A stretch of 39,324 nt of DNA from Desulfosporosinus sp. (GTDB lineage Bacteria; Bacillota; Desulfitobacteriia; Desulfitobacteriales; Desulfitobacteriaceae). Made by a program: the position numbers and the translations under genes. This document shows, in pieces, positions 24,336 to 32,486 of the stretch (within the stretch, counting starts at the first letter, position 1; each line of letters starts with the position of its first letter). Location: assembly GCA_027353165.1 (NCBI GenBank), contig DAIEHY010000005.1, forward strand, positions 1 to 39,324. Reading direction: 5' to 3'. The notes below the pieces were generated by a model that made no database searches, had not been told where the DNA came from, and saw only the letters and a program-made list of their open reading frames with translations.

Positions 24336-24980
24336 TTACATTCTCGAGCGTATGGGTAGAATCAGGACATCGATTCCATTCTCCTCATCGCGGAGGACTA
24401 TCGCGTCGTTCTGGTGCCTGAACTTGATAACGATTGAATTTGATTTCGCACTCTTGAAAATGTTAAAAGCGTTGTATAAGTAATCCGCGTTAAAACTCCA
24501 CGTTTCGTTCTGGTCTTGCGCGAGCTCCCCGAGGTGAACATTCAATTCAACACCTTGGTCCGATACCTGCAAGAAAGCATTTGCTTTGTTAAGAGCAACC
24601 TTTACGATTTTGTCATAGGACTTAAGCTCTTTTTCGATCAGCTGGGCAATCCTTGCATATTTAGTAACGAGCTCTATTTGAGCGGAAGTTTCTAGGGTTA
24701 TCTGATTCACCTGATTCCAGTAAAGCAGATTGTCTATTGAGTCTTTAGACGGGAACACCCCCTCTAGCTCTGCACCAGTAATGGCATGAATCGTTCGCTC
24801 CTCGGTGGAGGATGAAACGTCTTTGATCCGGAGAAGGGTGTGGGTATCCGTCACGCAAGCGGTGCCATCCTTTAGATAACGAATTCCTTGAAAGACTTTA
24901 TTTGTCGCGTTTTTATCGGCAGCGAAGAATTTAGCGTGTTTGGTCAAGAGCTCTTGTTTCTGGGATCTATTAAGAATCAT
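24336..24980 (-). CDS. Putative sliding-clamp-like (DnaN C-terminal-like) protein
   Basis: A 214-residue protein not previously obvious by name. Its C-terminal 60 residues (W-S-F-N-A-D-Y-L-Y-N-A-F-N-I-F, then I-V-I-K-F, A-I-V-L-R-D-E and a final V-L-I-L-P-I-R) follow the pattern of the last domain of the bacterial beta clamp, which normally ends with M-P-M/V-R-L. Earlier parts show two more beta-alpha-beta stretches (T-A-C-V-T-D-T-H-T-L-L-R-I and V-E-L-N-V-H-L-G). It is shorter than DnaN (about 370), so it may carry two rather than three domains. Assignment is by pattern only. Confidence 0.6.
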   Translation of the reverse strand: MILNRSQKQELLTKHAKFFAADKNATNKVFQGIRYLKDGTACVTDTHTLLRIKDVSSSTEERTIHAITGAELEGVFPSKDSIDNLLYWNQVNQITLETSAQIELVTKYARIAQLIEKELKSYDKIVKVALNKANAFLQVSDQGVELNVHLGELAQDQNETWSFNADYLYNAFNIFKSAKSNSIVIKFRHQNDAIVLRDEENGIDVLILPIRSRM

Positions 24981-25249
24981 CTACTCTCACCCCCGGCTTT
25001 GATTAATGCGTGACTCGCGGTATTGAAATGCCTCTTGAGATACCAGTCAGGCATTTTATCCTCAAGGAGCTCAAATAGTTCGTTCAGCGCTTCGTACAAA
25101 TCAGGAGCCGCGGCAATAAGTTGCGCATTTTCTAAAGAACACCTTCCGTCAGCGCCTATCGCGCTTACTAAATGGCTTCGACAAGCAGAATGCCCGCATT
25201 GACACTTTTCAATTTTCCACGGTCCCGGTGTAAATTCAGGATTATTCAT
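24977..25249 (-). CDS. Conserved small phage protein with 'NAQLIAAAPDLYEAL' motif
   Basis: A 90-residue protein containing F-T-P-G-P-W near the start and the signature N-A-Q-L-I-A-A-A-P-D-L-Y-E-A-L (41-55), which is widespread in small phage proteins from many hosts with no established function. Four Cys (C18, C20 and C24 region plus C37) might bind metal. It overlaps the clamp-like gene by four bases (ATGA) and follows the polymerase gene after nine bases, so it is translated with the replication genes. Confidence 0.75.
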   Translation of the reverse strand: MNNPEFTPGPWKIEKCQCGHSACRSHLVSAIGADGRCSLENAQLIAAAPDLYEALNELFELLEDKMPDWYLKRHFNTASHALIKAGGESR

Positions 25250-25258
25250 TTCTCCACC

Positions 25259-27217
25259 TCAATCTTTCATGTAGAAATCACACTCAAACCCTGCTGCCCT
25301 CATCGGCAGTCCTGGAGCCCAGCTGATCGGGTTGCCCATCACAGTCGTTACGTGCTCCAGTGATCCGGTCCCGATTGGAACGTCTAGCACCACTTCGTCA
25401 TGCACGTGCATCACGGTCACGTACCCCTCAGCATCTACTCGCATCATACTCTCGGCCAAACAGTCTCGAGCGATAGCCTGAACAAGATTCTCCACCAACC
25501 GGCCTCCGTATGTTCGGTGTGACATCCATTTCTTTTTCACCTGGTCCATCCCATCGAAGACGAGGCCGTCTTTGTTGAACTTCGGCTCATGCTTAATCCG
25601 TGGATTCACATATGCCAGGCTTCGGCCACTCGGCAGATCCGCGAACAGCATGCCTGCTTCATATCGATACTGAACTCCATGCGCTAACTTTACTGTCGTT
25701 TTATCTCTCACCGCTGTGACAGCTGCGTCCTCAGTGGCGTACCATAGTTTGCGAATATTAGGGTTTGCGTCTCGCCACTGCTTGACTAGGCGGGGATACT
25801 CGTCCGGATCGATCTCATGTTTAGAGTCCATTACTTCCAAGGCTTTCTCACCACCCTGAAATCCGCAGGCGAGCGTCGCAATCTTACCCTTTGCCCTCAG
25901 CGCATAATTCGCGTGGCCCTTGACGATCGTCTCCAGTGCGACATTAAACATGTTGGCTGCTGTGGCTTCGTAGATCTTCCCGTGTCCCTTGAATACCTCG
26001 AGCACCCACTGCTCATCAGCTAACCAAGCGATTACCCTGGCCTCAATGGCGCTGAAGTCTGACACGATGAACCGGCAACCGTCGGAGGGAATGAACGCTG
26101 TGCGGATCAGCTGACTAAGTACAAACGGTGGGGATCCAAATAGCATTTCCACCAGCTCAAAGTCTCCGGATCTTAGCGTCTCCCTCGCTAAGGCCAAGTC
26201 CTTAAATTTGTTTTGAGGGAGATTTTGCACCTGGATCAGACGACCGGCCCAGCGCCATGTCCTGTTCGCTCCGCAAAATTGAAGCAACCCTCTTGCCCTC
26301 TCATCGGCGCACATGCTGCGATCCATAGCGTTGTATTTGTCCACGCTGGTCTTAGACATCTCCTGCCGAAGTTCTAACATCCGGCGGGTCTCATCGTTGG
26401 GTGCCGCGTCCAGTAACCCCGTCATGTAATCCTTTGAAAGCCCGTCAGGCGTGTCTAAACCTTGCTCAGCCAACCATTCTTTGATCTGTGCTAAACTGTT
26501 AGGGTTGTCCAGGTTAGTAAGCTCCTGTGCCTCTTGCACTAGCCGTGTCTCGTAAAGGTTGTCGCAGGTGATCGCTTGGTTGAATAACACTGGATCGAGT
26601 CGAACGCCTCTGTCATTTATTCTCTGATCGAGAGCCCACAATTTCCACTCGTGAGATGGGATCGGGAATCGTTCAAGCTTTCGACGTACCTCGCGTTCGA
26701 CTACTACGTCCTGCCGGTTATACTCTCGGTACTCATCCCACTTCTCTGGATCATGATGCGGATAGTTGCGCTCCCTCATGCCGTTGGTCTTTGTCGGTTT
26801 GCAGGGGATGGAGAAATATTTGATTAAGGCTTTGCCCTTTGCGTCCTTCTGTGCATCCAACTTGAGCACTTCGGCCACACCGGCTAAATTACCAGGTAGT
26901 CCTAAAGCGAGCGCCCATACCGACGTGCAACTCCACTGGAGCGGATCGCATTCAATACCATACTGCTTGGATATACAAGTCCGTTCAAAGTTGGCGTTGT
27001 AAGCTGTTTTAGTTACGGAAGGATTAGTCAGATCGTGCAGCACTTGATCGGGTATATCTTCGAAGGCCGTTAGGTCAATCACCTGAACCGGATCGTCACC
27101 GTAGGCGTATCCGAATAACAGGATTTCGAAGTCTGGCGCCTCAACGTAACGGTATACTCCGCACTTGATCAAGTCTGTGCTACTGTATGTTTCAATGTCG
27201 ATTTGCAGTATGGTCAT
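25259..27217 (-). CDS. Phage family A DNA polymerase with 3'-5' exonuclease domain
   Basis: A 652-residue replicative polymerase. The exonuclease domain has D-I-E-T (7-10), Y-N-A-N-F-E-R (73-79) and Y-N-R-Q-D (166-170), the ExoI-III acidic positions. The polymerase domain has motif A S-D-F-S-A-I-E-A-R-V (386-395), motif B starting R-A-K-G-K-I-A-T-L-A-C-G-F-Q-G-G (441-456), and motif C H-V-H-D-E-V (604-609). Motif B ends C-G-F-Q-G-G instead of N-F-G-x-x-Y-G, as in this phage subfamily. No 5'-3' exonuclease domain is present. The ATG overlaps the HTH gene stop by four bases. Confidence 0.95.
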   Translation of the reverse strand: MTILQIDIETYSSTDLIKCGVYRYVEAPDFEILLFGYAYGDDPVQVIDLTAFEDIPDQVLHDLTNPSVTKTAYNANFERTCISKQYGIECDPLQWSCTSVWALALGLPGNLAGVAEVLKLDAQKDAKGKALIKYFSIPCKPTKTNGMRERNYPHHDPEKWDEYREYNRQDVVVEREVRRKLERFPIPSHEWKLWALDQRINDRGVRLDPVLFNQAITCDNLYETRLVQEAQELTNLDNPNSLAQIKEWLAEQGLDTPDGLSKDYMTGLLDAAPNDETRRMLELRQEMSKTSVDKYNAMDRSMCADERARGLLQFCGANRTWRWAGRLIQVQNLPQNKFKDLALARETLRSGDFELVEMLFGSPPFVLSQLIRTAFIPSDGCRFIVSDFSAIEARVIAWLADEQWVLEVFKGHGKIYEATAANMFNVALETIVKGHANYALRAKGKIATLACGFQGGEKALEVMDSKHEIDPDEYPRLVKQWRDANPNIRKLWYATEDAAVTAVRDKTTVKLAHGVQYRYEAGMLFADLPSGRSLAYVNPRIKHEPKFNKDGLVFDGMDQVKKKWMSHRTYGGRLVENLVQAIARDCLAESMMRVDAEGYVTVMHVHDEVVLDVPIGTGSLEHVTTVMGNPISWAPGLPMRAAGFECDFYMKD

Positions 27218-27645
27218 CTAACTACACAATCGCTGCACGAACACCCGAAGCACTCCTTATCCCCTTCTAACTCTCCGCACTCTTTTCTATCTTTAATTTG
27301 GCTTTTGCTAAGTTTAATGACGGAATACCCGTTTTCTCTAAGAAGTTTAATGGCCACATTGATATTTTCTTCCACGATCAAAACACCTGCAAGCTCAGAT
27401 AATGTAATTCCTTTTTCTTCTAATTTATCTTCGATTATGAAGCTCGCAGATTCTCCAATAATATAGTCTACAGAAACATTGAAATACTCAGCTAGCACGC
27501 CTAAAGCGTTAATTTGAGGATCCTTTGTTCTACCATTAATTATTTGTGTGAGCGTCGTGTATGGTATTCCGGTCGCCTTTGATAGCTTATAACGACTTAC
27601 TTTTTTCTCTTTCATTAAACGCTCCATTTGTGTAGATAAACTCAT
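27214..27645 (-). CDS. XRE-type HTH protein with Cys-rich C-terminal tail
   Basis: A 143-residue regulator. The HTH lies at residues about 5-62 (Y-K-L-S-K-A-T-G-I-P-Y-T-T-L-T-Q-I-I-N-G-R-T and the following L-A-E-Y-F-N-V-S-V-D-Y-I-I-G). A middle helix pair (70-110) may dimerise. The last 25 residues contain five Cys, four of them in C-F-G-C-S-C-S-D-C, suggesting a metal or Fe-S site. An HTH regulator inside the replication operon, directly before and overlapping the polymerase gene, is uncommon and may give feedback control of replication genes. Confidence 0.85.
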   Translation of the reverse strand: MSLSTQMERLMKEKKVSRYKLSKATGIPYTTLTQIINGRTKDPQINALGVLAEYFNVSVDYIIGESASFIIEDKLEEKGITLSELAGVLIVEENINVAIKLLRENGYSVIKLSKSQIKDRKECGELEGDKECFGCSCSDCVVR

Positions 27646-27669
27646 AACGTCAATCTCCCCTTAATCTGG

Positions 27670-28671
27670 TTAGTTCATGAAGTCGTCATCGTCAGGATCT
27701 TCGTCTACTGATTTTTCGATAATTATCCAGCTAAAATTGTTTTTCATTGTGAATGCGTCCATATATGCTTCTAGCTCGGATAACTGATCGTCAGTTCCAG
27801 TGACCTCGTATGTGGCAGTAATCGTACTTCTCGAGGGAGGTACATTTTCGAAGACTGAGTTCCCGACACTGGGAATTTGAGCAGGCCCAGGTGAAGGGAT
27901 AACTTCAATCACTTTTGGGATCGCAGCAGCTTTGGCCGCACGTGCCTCTGCAGCTTTCTTTTCACGATCGACTATCTGCTGGGCATCACCGTTTATCAAT
28001 AAATCGATCTCACCAATGGATTTGTTATACTCTAAGAGCCTTAAATATGGTTCGGGCATTAACGCATTTTCGATAAGCTGATACTCCGCATTGGCCAACT
28101 GGACTTTTGTTTTTATCAAGTCGATGTCCTGAGCCTCTTTATCCTCCTGGACACTTAGAGTGTTTGCGAGTGCAGCCAGCTCAGTCGAAATAGCTTTAAT
28201 GGTTTTACCCTTGTTAAAATACTCTTCCAGGATAACTAGCTTGGCCGCGTATTTATCAGATAAGAGATGATCTGCTACCAAGGAGTCGATAACGCTTTGG
28301 ATCTCTACACGCTTTAACTCTCTGCGGTCAAGCTCGAATTGATCATTTTGGGTCGTCAGCGGGCTAATGACGGTTTCAAACTTATCGTGCAACTTCTTAC
28401 ACTGCTTCTCGAAGTCCGTCACTGATTCGGTAAGTTCCTTTTTAGTTTTTATACGGAAGTCACTTAAAGACTTTTGCCCTTTTCGCAGCTCAGCAATTGT
28501 CTTTTTACATTCTGCAGCGTCGCTATCGGTAAAGGTTAGTCCCTGATATTTGACTAAAACAGCGTCGAGGTTTGCTTCCATCTCTTCATAGTTAAATTTG
28601 ACGACTGCAGGCGTTGTCTCAATGATTCTTAGGGCCACGCTTGTTGGTAAGTTTGCCGGTTTATTACTCAT
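27670..28671 (-). CDS. DUF1351 protein with acidic C-terminal tip
   Basis: I choose ATG 28671 (333 residues, behind GGTGATT) over a TTG twelve bases upstream. The family pattern is clear: K-V-K-F-N-Y-E-E-M-E near residue 25, G-L-T-F-T-D-S-D-A-A-E-C-K-K near 46, a long coiled-coil from 60 to 110, and a middle helical region. After an Ala/Pro linker (about 240-270), the domain near 285-320 with Y-E-V-T-G-T-D-D-Q-L is a small beta-alpha fold, then the tail D-P-D-D-D-D-F-M-N. DUF1351 proteins accompany recombination/replication genes in phages; their role is unknown. Confidence 0.85.
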   Translation of the reverse strand: MSNKPANLPTSVALRIIETTPAVVKFNYEEMEANLDAVLVKYQGLTFTDSDAAECKKTIAELRKGQKSLSDFRIKTKKELTESVTDFEKQCKKLHDKFETVISPLTTQNDQFELDRRELKRVEIQSVIDSLVADHLLSDKYAAKLVILEEYFNKGKTIKAISTELAALANTLSVQEDKEAQDIDLIKTKVQLANAEYQLIENALMPEPYLRLLEYNKSIGEIDLLINGDAQQIVDREKKAAEARAAKAAAIPKVIEVIPSPGPAQIPSVGNSVFENVPPSRSTITATYEVTGTDDQLSELEAYMDAFTMKNNFSWIIIEKSVDEDPDDDDFMN

Positions 28672-28987
28672 GGTAATCACCAAGGTTCTCTAGACTTTCA
28701 TAAAAAATGAACTCTTGGTCGCGGGGCATCTCTAAAGCTTCTACCAGGGTATTCCAGAGCACACTGTTTTTAATTACCTGCTCAAAAAACTCGTCTGGTG
28801 ACATTTTACGAATGTTCTCAGGGCTTGACTGGGTGAGGAAAAAAGCCCGTTTGAGGTAAATGTAGTGGAGAGTATTTCTGACATGTGACTCTTCCATTTC
28901 TGTCTTCGGGTTTAGAACCTCTCCCTGCGCTGTTCTCCACGTTGACTTGTTCAGCACTGTTGACGCGGGTGAAGCAGATTTACTCAT
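28664..28987 (-). CDS. Unknown early protein next to DUF1351
   Basis: A 107-residue protein; ATG 28987 lies eight bases after AGGGAG and is preferred to an ATG two codons earlier that would be too close. Residues 30-50 (H-V-R-N-T-L-H-Y-I-Y-L-K-R-A-F-F-L) and the M-S-P-D-E-F-F-E-Q-V-I segment are helical. No family is recognised. It overlaps the DUF1351 gene by eight bases. Confidence 0.7.
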   Translation of the reverse strand: MSKSASPASTVLNKSTWRTAQGEVLNPKTEMEESHVRNTLHYIYLKRAFFLTQSSPENIRKMSPDEFFEQVIKNSVLWNTLVEALEMPRDQEFIFYESLENLGDYHE

Positions 28988-29053
28988 TTGCATTACTCCC
29001 TCTCATTCCTTGATAGGTTAGGGGATCCAACACATTGAATCCCCCACCGGTTA

Positions 29054-29650
29054 TTAGTTCAGAAAATCGTCGTCGCCCTCAAGATCTGTTTCGAATTCCT
29101 CTTCGGCAAAGTCGTCATTGACATTCGATCTGCCACCTAGGAAGTCTCCATCTTGTACCTTGACTATGTTGTTAAGTCCAGCAGCTACACCGCGATTGCC
29201 TTTTGCATCGAATGGGTAGAAGTTCAGACTAACTTTTGCATAACATCCGGAGTACACTTCCGTGGTGTCCGTAATCTCTTGGAACTTCGTTTTACCATCG
29301 GCACCCTTACCGATCGGCTTAGCGATACCAGGCTTGTTTTTACTCGAGGCATTAAGGAAATAACAGCCTGCGTAGGTTTCATCATCCGGTCGTTCCGCAT
29401 CGCCATCACGCAGAGGCGTTTTGCAGTTAGGCGGGACTTTACCATTTGGCCATTTACTCTTGCCAAGCTCCTTGGCTGCTTCAGTGGCGTCTTTGATCTT
29501 TTGCAGGGTCACCTTGTCCGTCTTAGGAATTAGAATAGCTGTGCTGTACTTTTCGTCCCCACCATCAACACTTGCAGGCTCAAAAACGTGTGCATACGAT
29601 AAACGAACCTTACCCGTAATCACTTTTGTTGCTTGATTGTCAATTGCCAT
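29054..29650 (-). CDS. DUF2815 protein, single-strand-binding-like
   Basis: A 198-residue protein of a family thought to be single-stranded DNA binding. Typical segments are K-V-R-L-S-Y-A-H-V-F-E-P near residue 14, K-Y-S-T-A-I-L-I-P-K at 34-43, G-C-Y-F-L-N-A-S near 95, and V-Y-S-G-C-Y-A-K-V-S-L-N-F-Y-P-F (about 131-146). The C-terminus is strongly acidic and ends G-D-D-D-F-L-N, recalling the D-D-D-I-P-F tip by which SSB proteins recruit partners. It is encoded directly after the DUF2800 nuclease. Confidence 0.88.
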   Translation of the reverse strand: MAIDNQATKVITGKVRLSYAHVFEPASVDGGDEKYSTAILIPKTDKVTLQKIKDATEAAKELGKSKWPNGKVPPNCKTPLRDGDAERPDDETYAGCYFLNASSKNKPGIAKPIGKGADGKTKFQEITDTTEVYSGCYAKVSLNFYPFDAKGNRGVAAGLNNIVKVQDGDFLGGRSNVNDDFAEEEFETDLEGDDDFLN

Positions 29651-29655
29651 TTAAA

Positions 29656-30828
29656 TCAATCCTCCATATCCGTATTTGCGAAATCGTTTTCTACACTATT
29701 CATCGCGGGTCGTGTGTCGGTCTCGGGAGCGAGGGTCGGTTTCCCTGGTGGCTTAACGATCCAAGTCCCCAACAGTGCCGCAAACTCCTTCTTACCTAGA
29801 CGCTTCTCAAGCTCTCCGATACCAAGCAACTCCTCAGGCTTCAGGAATTTATCGGTTCCCAGCTCAGTTGCCCTAAGCGCCGCGATCGCCGCGTCCTTGT
29901 CTGAGATCGATCGATTACTGCGACCTTCGACTAATTTCCACTGTGGGATCGGGTTGCCTTTCATGGCTTGTCCGGAGGCGTAATCCTCGACGTCCTTAGC
30001 CCAGACCTTAAGTTGTTCAGTGATAAACAGGATGGATCCAATCTCTTCGAGATCCATTAACGCCGGATCTTTAAACTCATACGCTAGTGCCTTCATGTTC
30101 TCGTCAGCTCTGGCCCTGCAGTTACCTTTGACCTTGCACCATCGGCAGTGATCACCAGCACAATAATCCCCTTCTCCTGCGAAGGCCAACACGGCTGCGG
30201 GCTTGACCACTGACTCAGCCCACTCGAGCAGATCGGCTATAGGCATGATGTCTGTGCTTACACTGTCTAGACGTGGCTGGATGATGGTCATGTAAACCTC
30301 GTCGATGGAATATAGGTAGTTGTATCCCGCCCATGCTCCGAGGCCGTAGAGCCGGGGCTGTGGGTTGTTGTAGGCACTGACCGGAACGCCTTTACCATAC
30401 TTTAAATCGATGACCTCCAGAACGCCGTCAGCGATCAGCACCACATCGCCCGTGCCGAAACCCTCTTCAACCCAATCACTATAATCAAGATGTTCCTCCA
30501 GGAGTACGACCGCGTCACTGGATCTCGCCTTTGCTGCCATGACTCGTATCTCGACTAGCTCAACGTACTCCTGGACGGCTTGTTCCATCTCTGGGCCATA
30601 AAACGGGTTGGTCTTGATCTTCTCGTACTCTGCATCCAGCGCCTTACGTTGCTTAGAGTCGCATAAGGTCAAACGCCGACGGAGTTTTATCTCAGCGAGC
30701 GCATGCGCCACCGTGCCTTCTTCGGCGTACTCACTCGGGTCTTCCGGCACACTCTCTTGCAGTCGGGCGCTCGGCGGGCAGTTAATCCACTGCGCCGCCT
30801 TTGACGCGCCTAGTAGGGCGTGTTTCAT
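29656..30828 (-). CDS. DUF2800 protein, RecB/Cas4-like nuclease
   Basis: A 390-residue PD-(D/E)XK nuclease. H42 in G-T-V-A-H-A-L, D128 in G-F-G-T-G-D-V, D141-x-K143 in E-V-I-D-L-K-Y-G-K-G and Q157/Y161 make up the RecB-like active site. One Cys near residue 17 and the later cluster Y-C-A-G-D-H-C-R-W-C (about 222-231) with another Cys soon after could hold an Fe-S cluster as in Cas4 and AddB. With DUF2815 it probably forms the phage recombination pair (exonuclease and annealing/SSB protein). Confidence 0.9.
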   Translation of the reverse strand: MKHALLGASKAAQWINCPPSARLQESVPEDPSEYAEEGTVAHALAEIKLRRRLTLCDSKQRKALDAEYEKIKTNPFYGPEMEQAVQEYVELVEIRVMAAKARSSDAVVLLEEHLDYSDWVEEGFGTGDVVLIADGVLEVIDLKYGKGVPVSAYNNPQPRLYGLGAWAGYNYLYSIDEVYMTIIQPRLDSVSTDIMPIADLLEWAESVVKPAAVLAFAGEGDYCAGDHCRWCKVKGNCRARADENMKALAYEFKDPALMDLEEIGSILFITEQLKVWAKDVEDYASGQAMKGNPIPQWKLVEGRSNRSISDKDAAIAALRATELGTDKFLKPEELLGIGELEKRLGKKEFAALLGTWIVKPPGKPTLAPETDTRPAMNSVENDFANTDMED

Positions 30829-31238
30829 TATTTTATCTCTCCCAGCTTTTGCAGGAATTCGGTTCTCCTGTCTTCTGGCACATCAGAGATAGACTTGCTC
30901 CCGAACGCATCTAGCAACGCCTTGATCGCCTTTTTGCCTTCAGGTGTACCGCCTTTCTCCTGAGCCTTGGCTCGCAGTTCCACGACGGTAGGTATATCAT
31001 CCTCGACTTTATCAGATGGTGTTTCAGCGGTATTTTCTACAGCACCAGATCCCACCTCGGGTTCAGTTTCAGGCGCAGCGCCGGGTTGTGTGGTAACTTT
31101 ATTACCCCGTTTTGGTTTCTCTGGCTCTGTTTTGGGAGCGACGACCCCACCAGTCATAACCGCTAAACTTGCTAATCCGTTGATAGCTTCCTGTAATTCC
31201 GCTGAACTGCCAGCTACAATATTAAGTGTGATATTCAT
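30828..31238 (-). CDS. Small linker-rich protein upstream of DUF2800
   Basis: A 136-residue protein with three parts. Residues 1-30 are a helix (A-E-L-Q-E-A-I-N-G-L-A-S-L), 31-80 a Pro/Glu/Thr-rich disordered linker, and 82-136 a compact helical domain (V-E-L-R-A-K-A-Q-E-K-G, K-A-I-K-A-L-L-D-A-F-G) resembling the C-terminal domain of small proteins found at this position in many Bacillota phages. This domain resembles the SAP/rho-N type and may bind DNA. The stop overlaps the DUF2800 start by one base. Confidence 0.72.
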   Translation of the reverse strand: MNITLNIVAGSSAELQEAINGLASLAVMTGGVVAPKTEPEKPKRGNKVTTQPGAAPETEPEVGSGAVENTAETPSDKVEDDIPTVVELRAKAQEKGGTPEGKKAIKALLDAFGSKSISDVPEDRRTEFLQKLGEIK

Positions 31239-31260
31239 TTAATAAAGTCCTCCTCTTAAA

Positions 31261-31386
31261 TTAGATATAAGCCCCATCGACAAAATCCGCTTTGGCCTCT
31301 TCGCGCGTGTCGCAATTACCTACATGCTGACCATCGACCCAGAGTTCAAAGTATCCGCGACGGTTTGGAATGATCTTATAAGGCAC
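31261..31386 (-). CDS. 41-residue conserved-type small early protein
   Basis: GTG 31386 follows AGGAG by eight bases. The product starts M-P-Y-K-I-I-P-N-R-R-G-Y-F-E-L-W-V-D-G and ends with C-D-T-R-E-E-A-K-A-D, a two-strand plus helix layout seen in many tiny Bacillota phage proteins (a Y-x-E-x-Y/W-V core followed by C-x-T/S-x-x-E-A). Function is unknown. Its start lies within the end of the HNH gene, an 11-base overlap, indicating that the two are translated together. Confidence 0.75.
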   Translation of the reverse strand: MPYKIIPNRRGYFELWVDGQHVGNCDTREEAKADFVDGAYI

Positions 31387-32158
31387 GTTTGTATCTCCTC
31401 TCACCAATTTTGCTTTGGATATCTGCGATAATGATCCCTGTCCTTGTTAGGTCAGCGTCGTTTTGTATAAGATGGTTCTGATTCAGTCTTACGAGTTGCT
31501 TCTGAGATACAAGAATTAGATTATCTGGATCGAAGTTTTGCCTATCTCCATCACCGAAAAGTACTACATGCTTATCAGGCCTCGGACCGTTTGCAGCTTC
31601 CCAGATCAAGACGTGTTTCTCTCGCCATTTATTTGGCTCGGCGACCTTCTTCCAAACATAACCGTCAGCTCGTAACCTTTCGGTGCCAACCGGCCACCAG
31701 TTACGCGGTATGTTACCTTTTTTAAATTGAGTGGCCACCATGCCGGGATAAGAATATCCTTTTTTGCCTTTGTTTACTGGTGCATCCCCCTTCCTAAACC
31801 GCCCGGTGCGTCCGCTATTAAGCTTAAATCTGGCATAAATCGCTTTCATCTGGCCTTTGGTGTAATTAGAATCGAATACCTTATTCAACATATCCGCCAT
31901 GCCTTGATGGCCGACACCGATATAATTACTCCTGATAAACTCCCTAACTTCTACTGAATATAATTTCGTTGGTGTCCCTTCTGGGATACCACACATGGTT
32001 CCGCTTTTTAGCCCATGATTGGTCTTATATGATTTCATTTTGCTTTCGGTAAAATCAGTGCCAAATTCCTCATTTACGAGCTTGACAAGGGCTTTTGTCG
32101 TCATTCCTTTAACATTTTCCTTAATGAAAGCTATAATTTCTTCTGAATATTTTTTCAT
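31376..32158 (-). CDS. HNH endonuclease with tandem N-terminal HTH-like repeats
   Basis: A 260-residue protein. Two similar N-terminal blocks at about 1-50 and 67-115 (I-A-F-I-K-E-N-V-K-G and V-R-E-F-I-R-S-N-Y-I-G, each followed by a L-V-N/L-N-x-x-F-x-x-x-x-T/Y-T segment and K-x-K-x-x-x) look like DNA-binding repeats. Residues 120-160 are a basic loop (F-R-K-G-D-A-P-V-N-K-G-K-K-G). The HNH_3-type nuclease core follows: R-E-K-H-V-L-I-W-E-A-A-N-G-P and F-D-P-D-N-L-I-L-V-S. It resembles free-standing homing nucleases. No intron is evident around it. The binding site before its ATG is weak. Confidence 0.88.
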   Translation of the reverse strand: MKKYSEEIIAFIKENVKGMTTKALVKLVNEEFGTDFTESKMKSYKTNHGLKSGTMCGIPEGTPTKLYSVEVREFIRSNYIGVGHQGMADMLNKVFDSNYTKGQMKAIYARFKLNSGRTGRFRKGDAPVNKGKKGYSYPGMVATQFKKGNIPRNWWPVGTERLRADGYVWKKVAEPNKWREKHVLIWEAANGPRPDKHVVLFGDGDRQNFDPDNLILVSQKQLVRLNQNHLIQNDADLTRTGIIIADIQSKIGERRYKRAL

Positions 32159-32161
32159 AGA

Positions 32162-32464
32162 TTAGGCTCGCTTAAATTCAGCCCTGAGGCCACTCGTTAT
32201 GGTTTTCTTATTGTTATCGACCGACAGCGTAGTTGTAGCTGGAAAAATATCAGGTAGAGATGCATTTCCACTAAAATATTCCTCTTTGGTCCTGATGCTG
32301 TTTAGAACCAAATTACCATTGGCTATAATCTGCGATGCAATACCCGTCACAGCTTTAGCACGACCGATTTCCTCTATCAATTTATCACCGCTAATTTCCT
32401 CATCCCCAAGGCGCTCCAGCTGAGCGAATAAATGATTGTGTAAATCGCTTAATGAATTTTTCAT
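32162..32464 (-). CDS. Conserved small phage protein, unknown function
   Basis: A 100-residue protein whose N-terminal half (L-H-N-H-L-F-A-Q-L-E-R-L-G-D-E, then A-K-A-V-T-G-I-A-S-Q-I-I-A-N-G-N-L-V-L-N) is a recurrent motif set in phage early genes of many bacteria. It is helical, with an apparently disordered C-terminus. No biochemical role is known to me. It is preceded by GGAGGTATGAG and ends three bases before the HNH start. Confidence 0.72.
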   Translation of the reverse strand: MKNSLSDLHNHLFAQLERLGDEEISGDKLIEEIGRAKAVTGIASQIIANGNLVLNSIRTKEEYFSGNASLPDIFPATTTLSVDNNKKTITSGLRAEFKRA

Positions 32465-32486
32465 CTCATACCTCCTGTCCCCATTT

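Noticed and set aside
31376-32158. HNH gene as part of an intron
   Set aside because: The genes on both sides are intact small genes and no interrupted host gene or intron core is evident.
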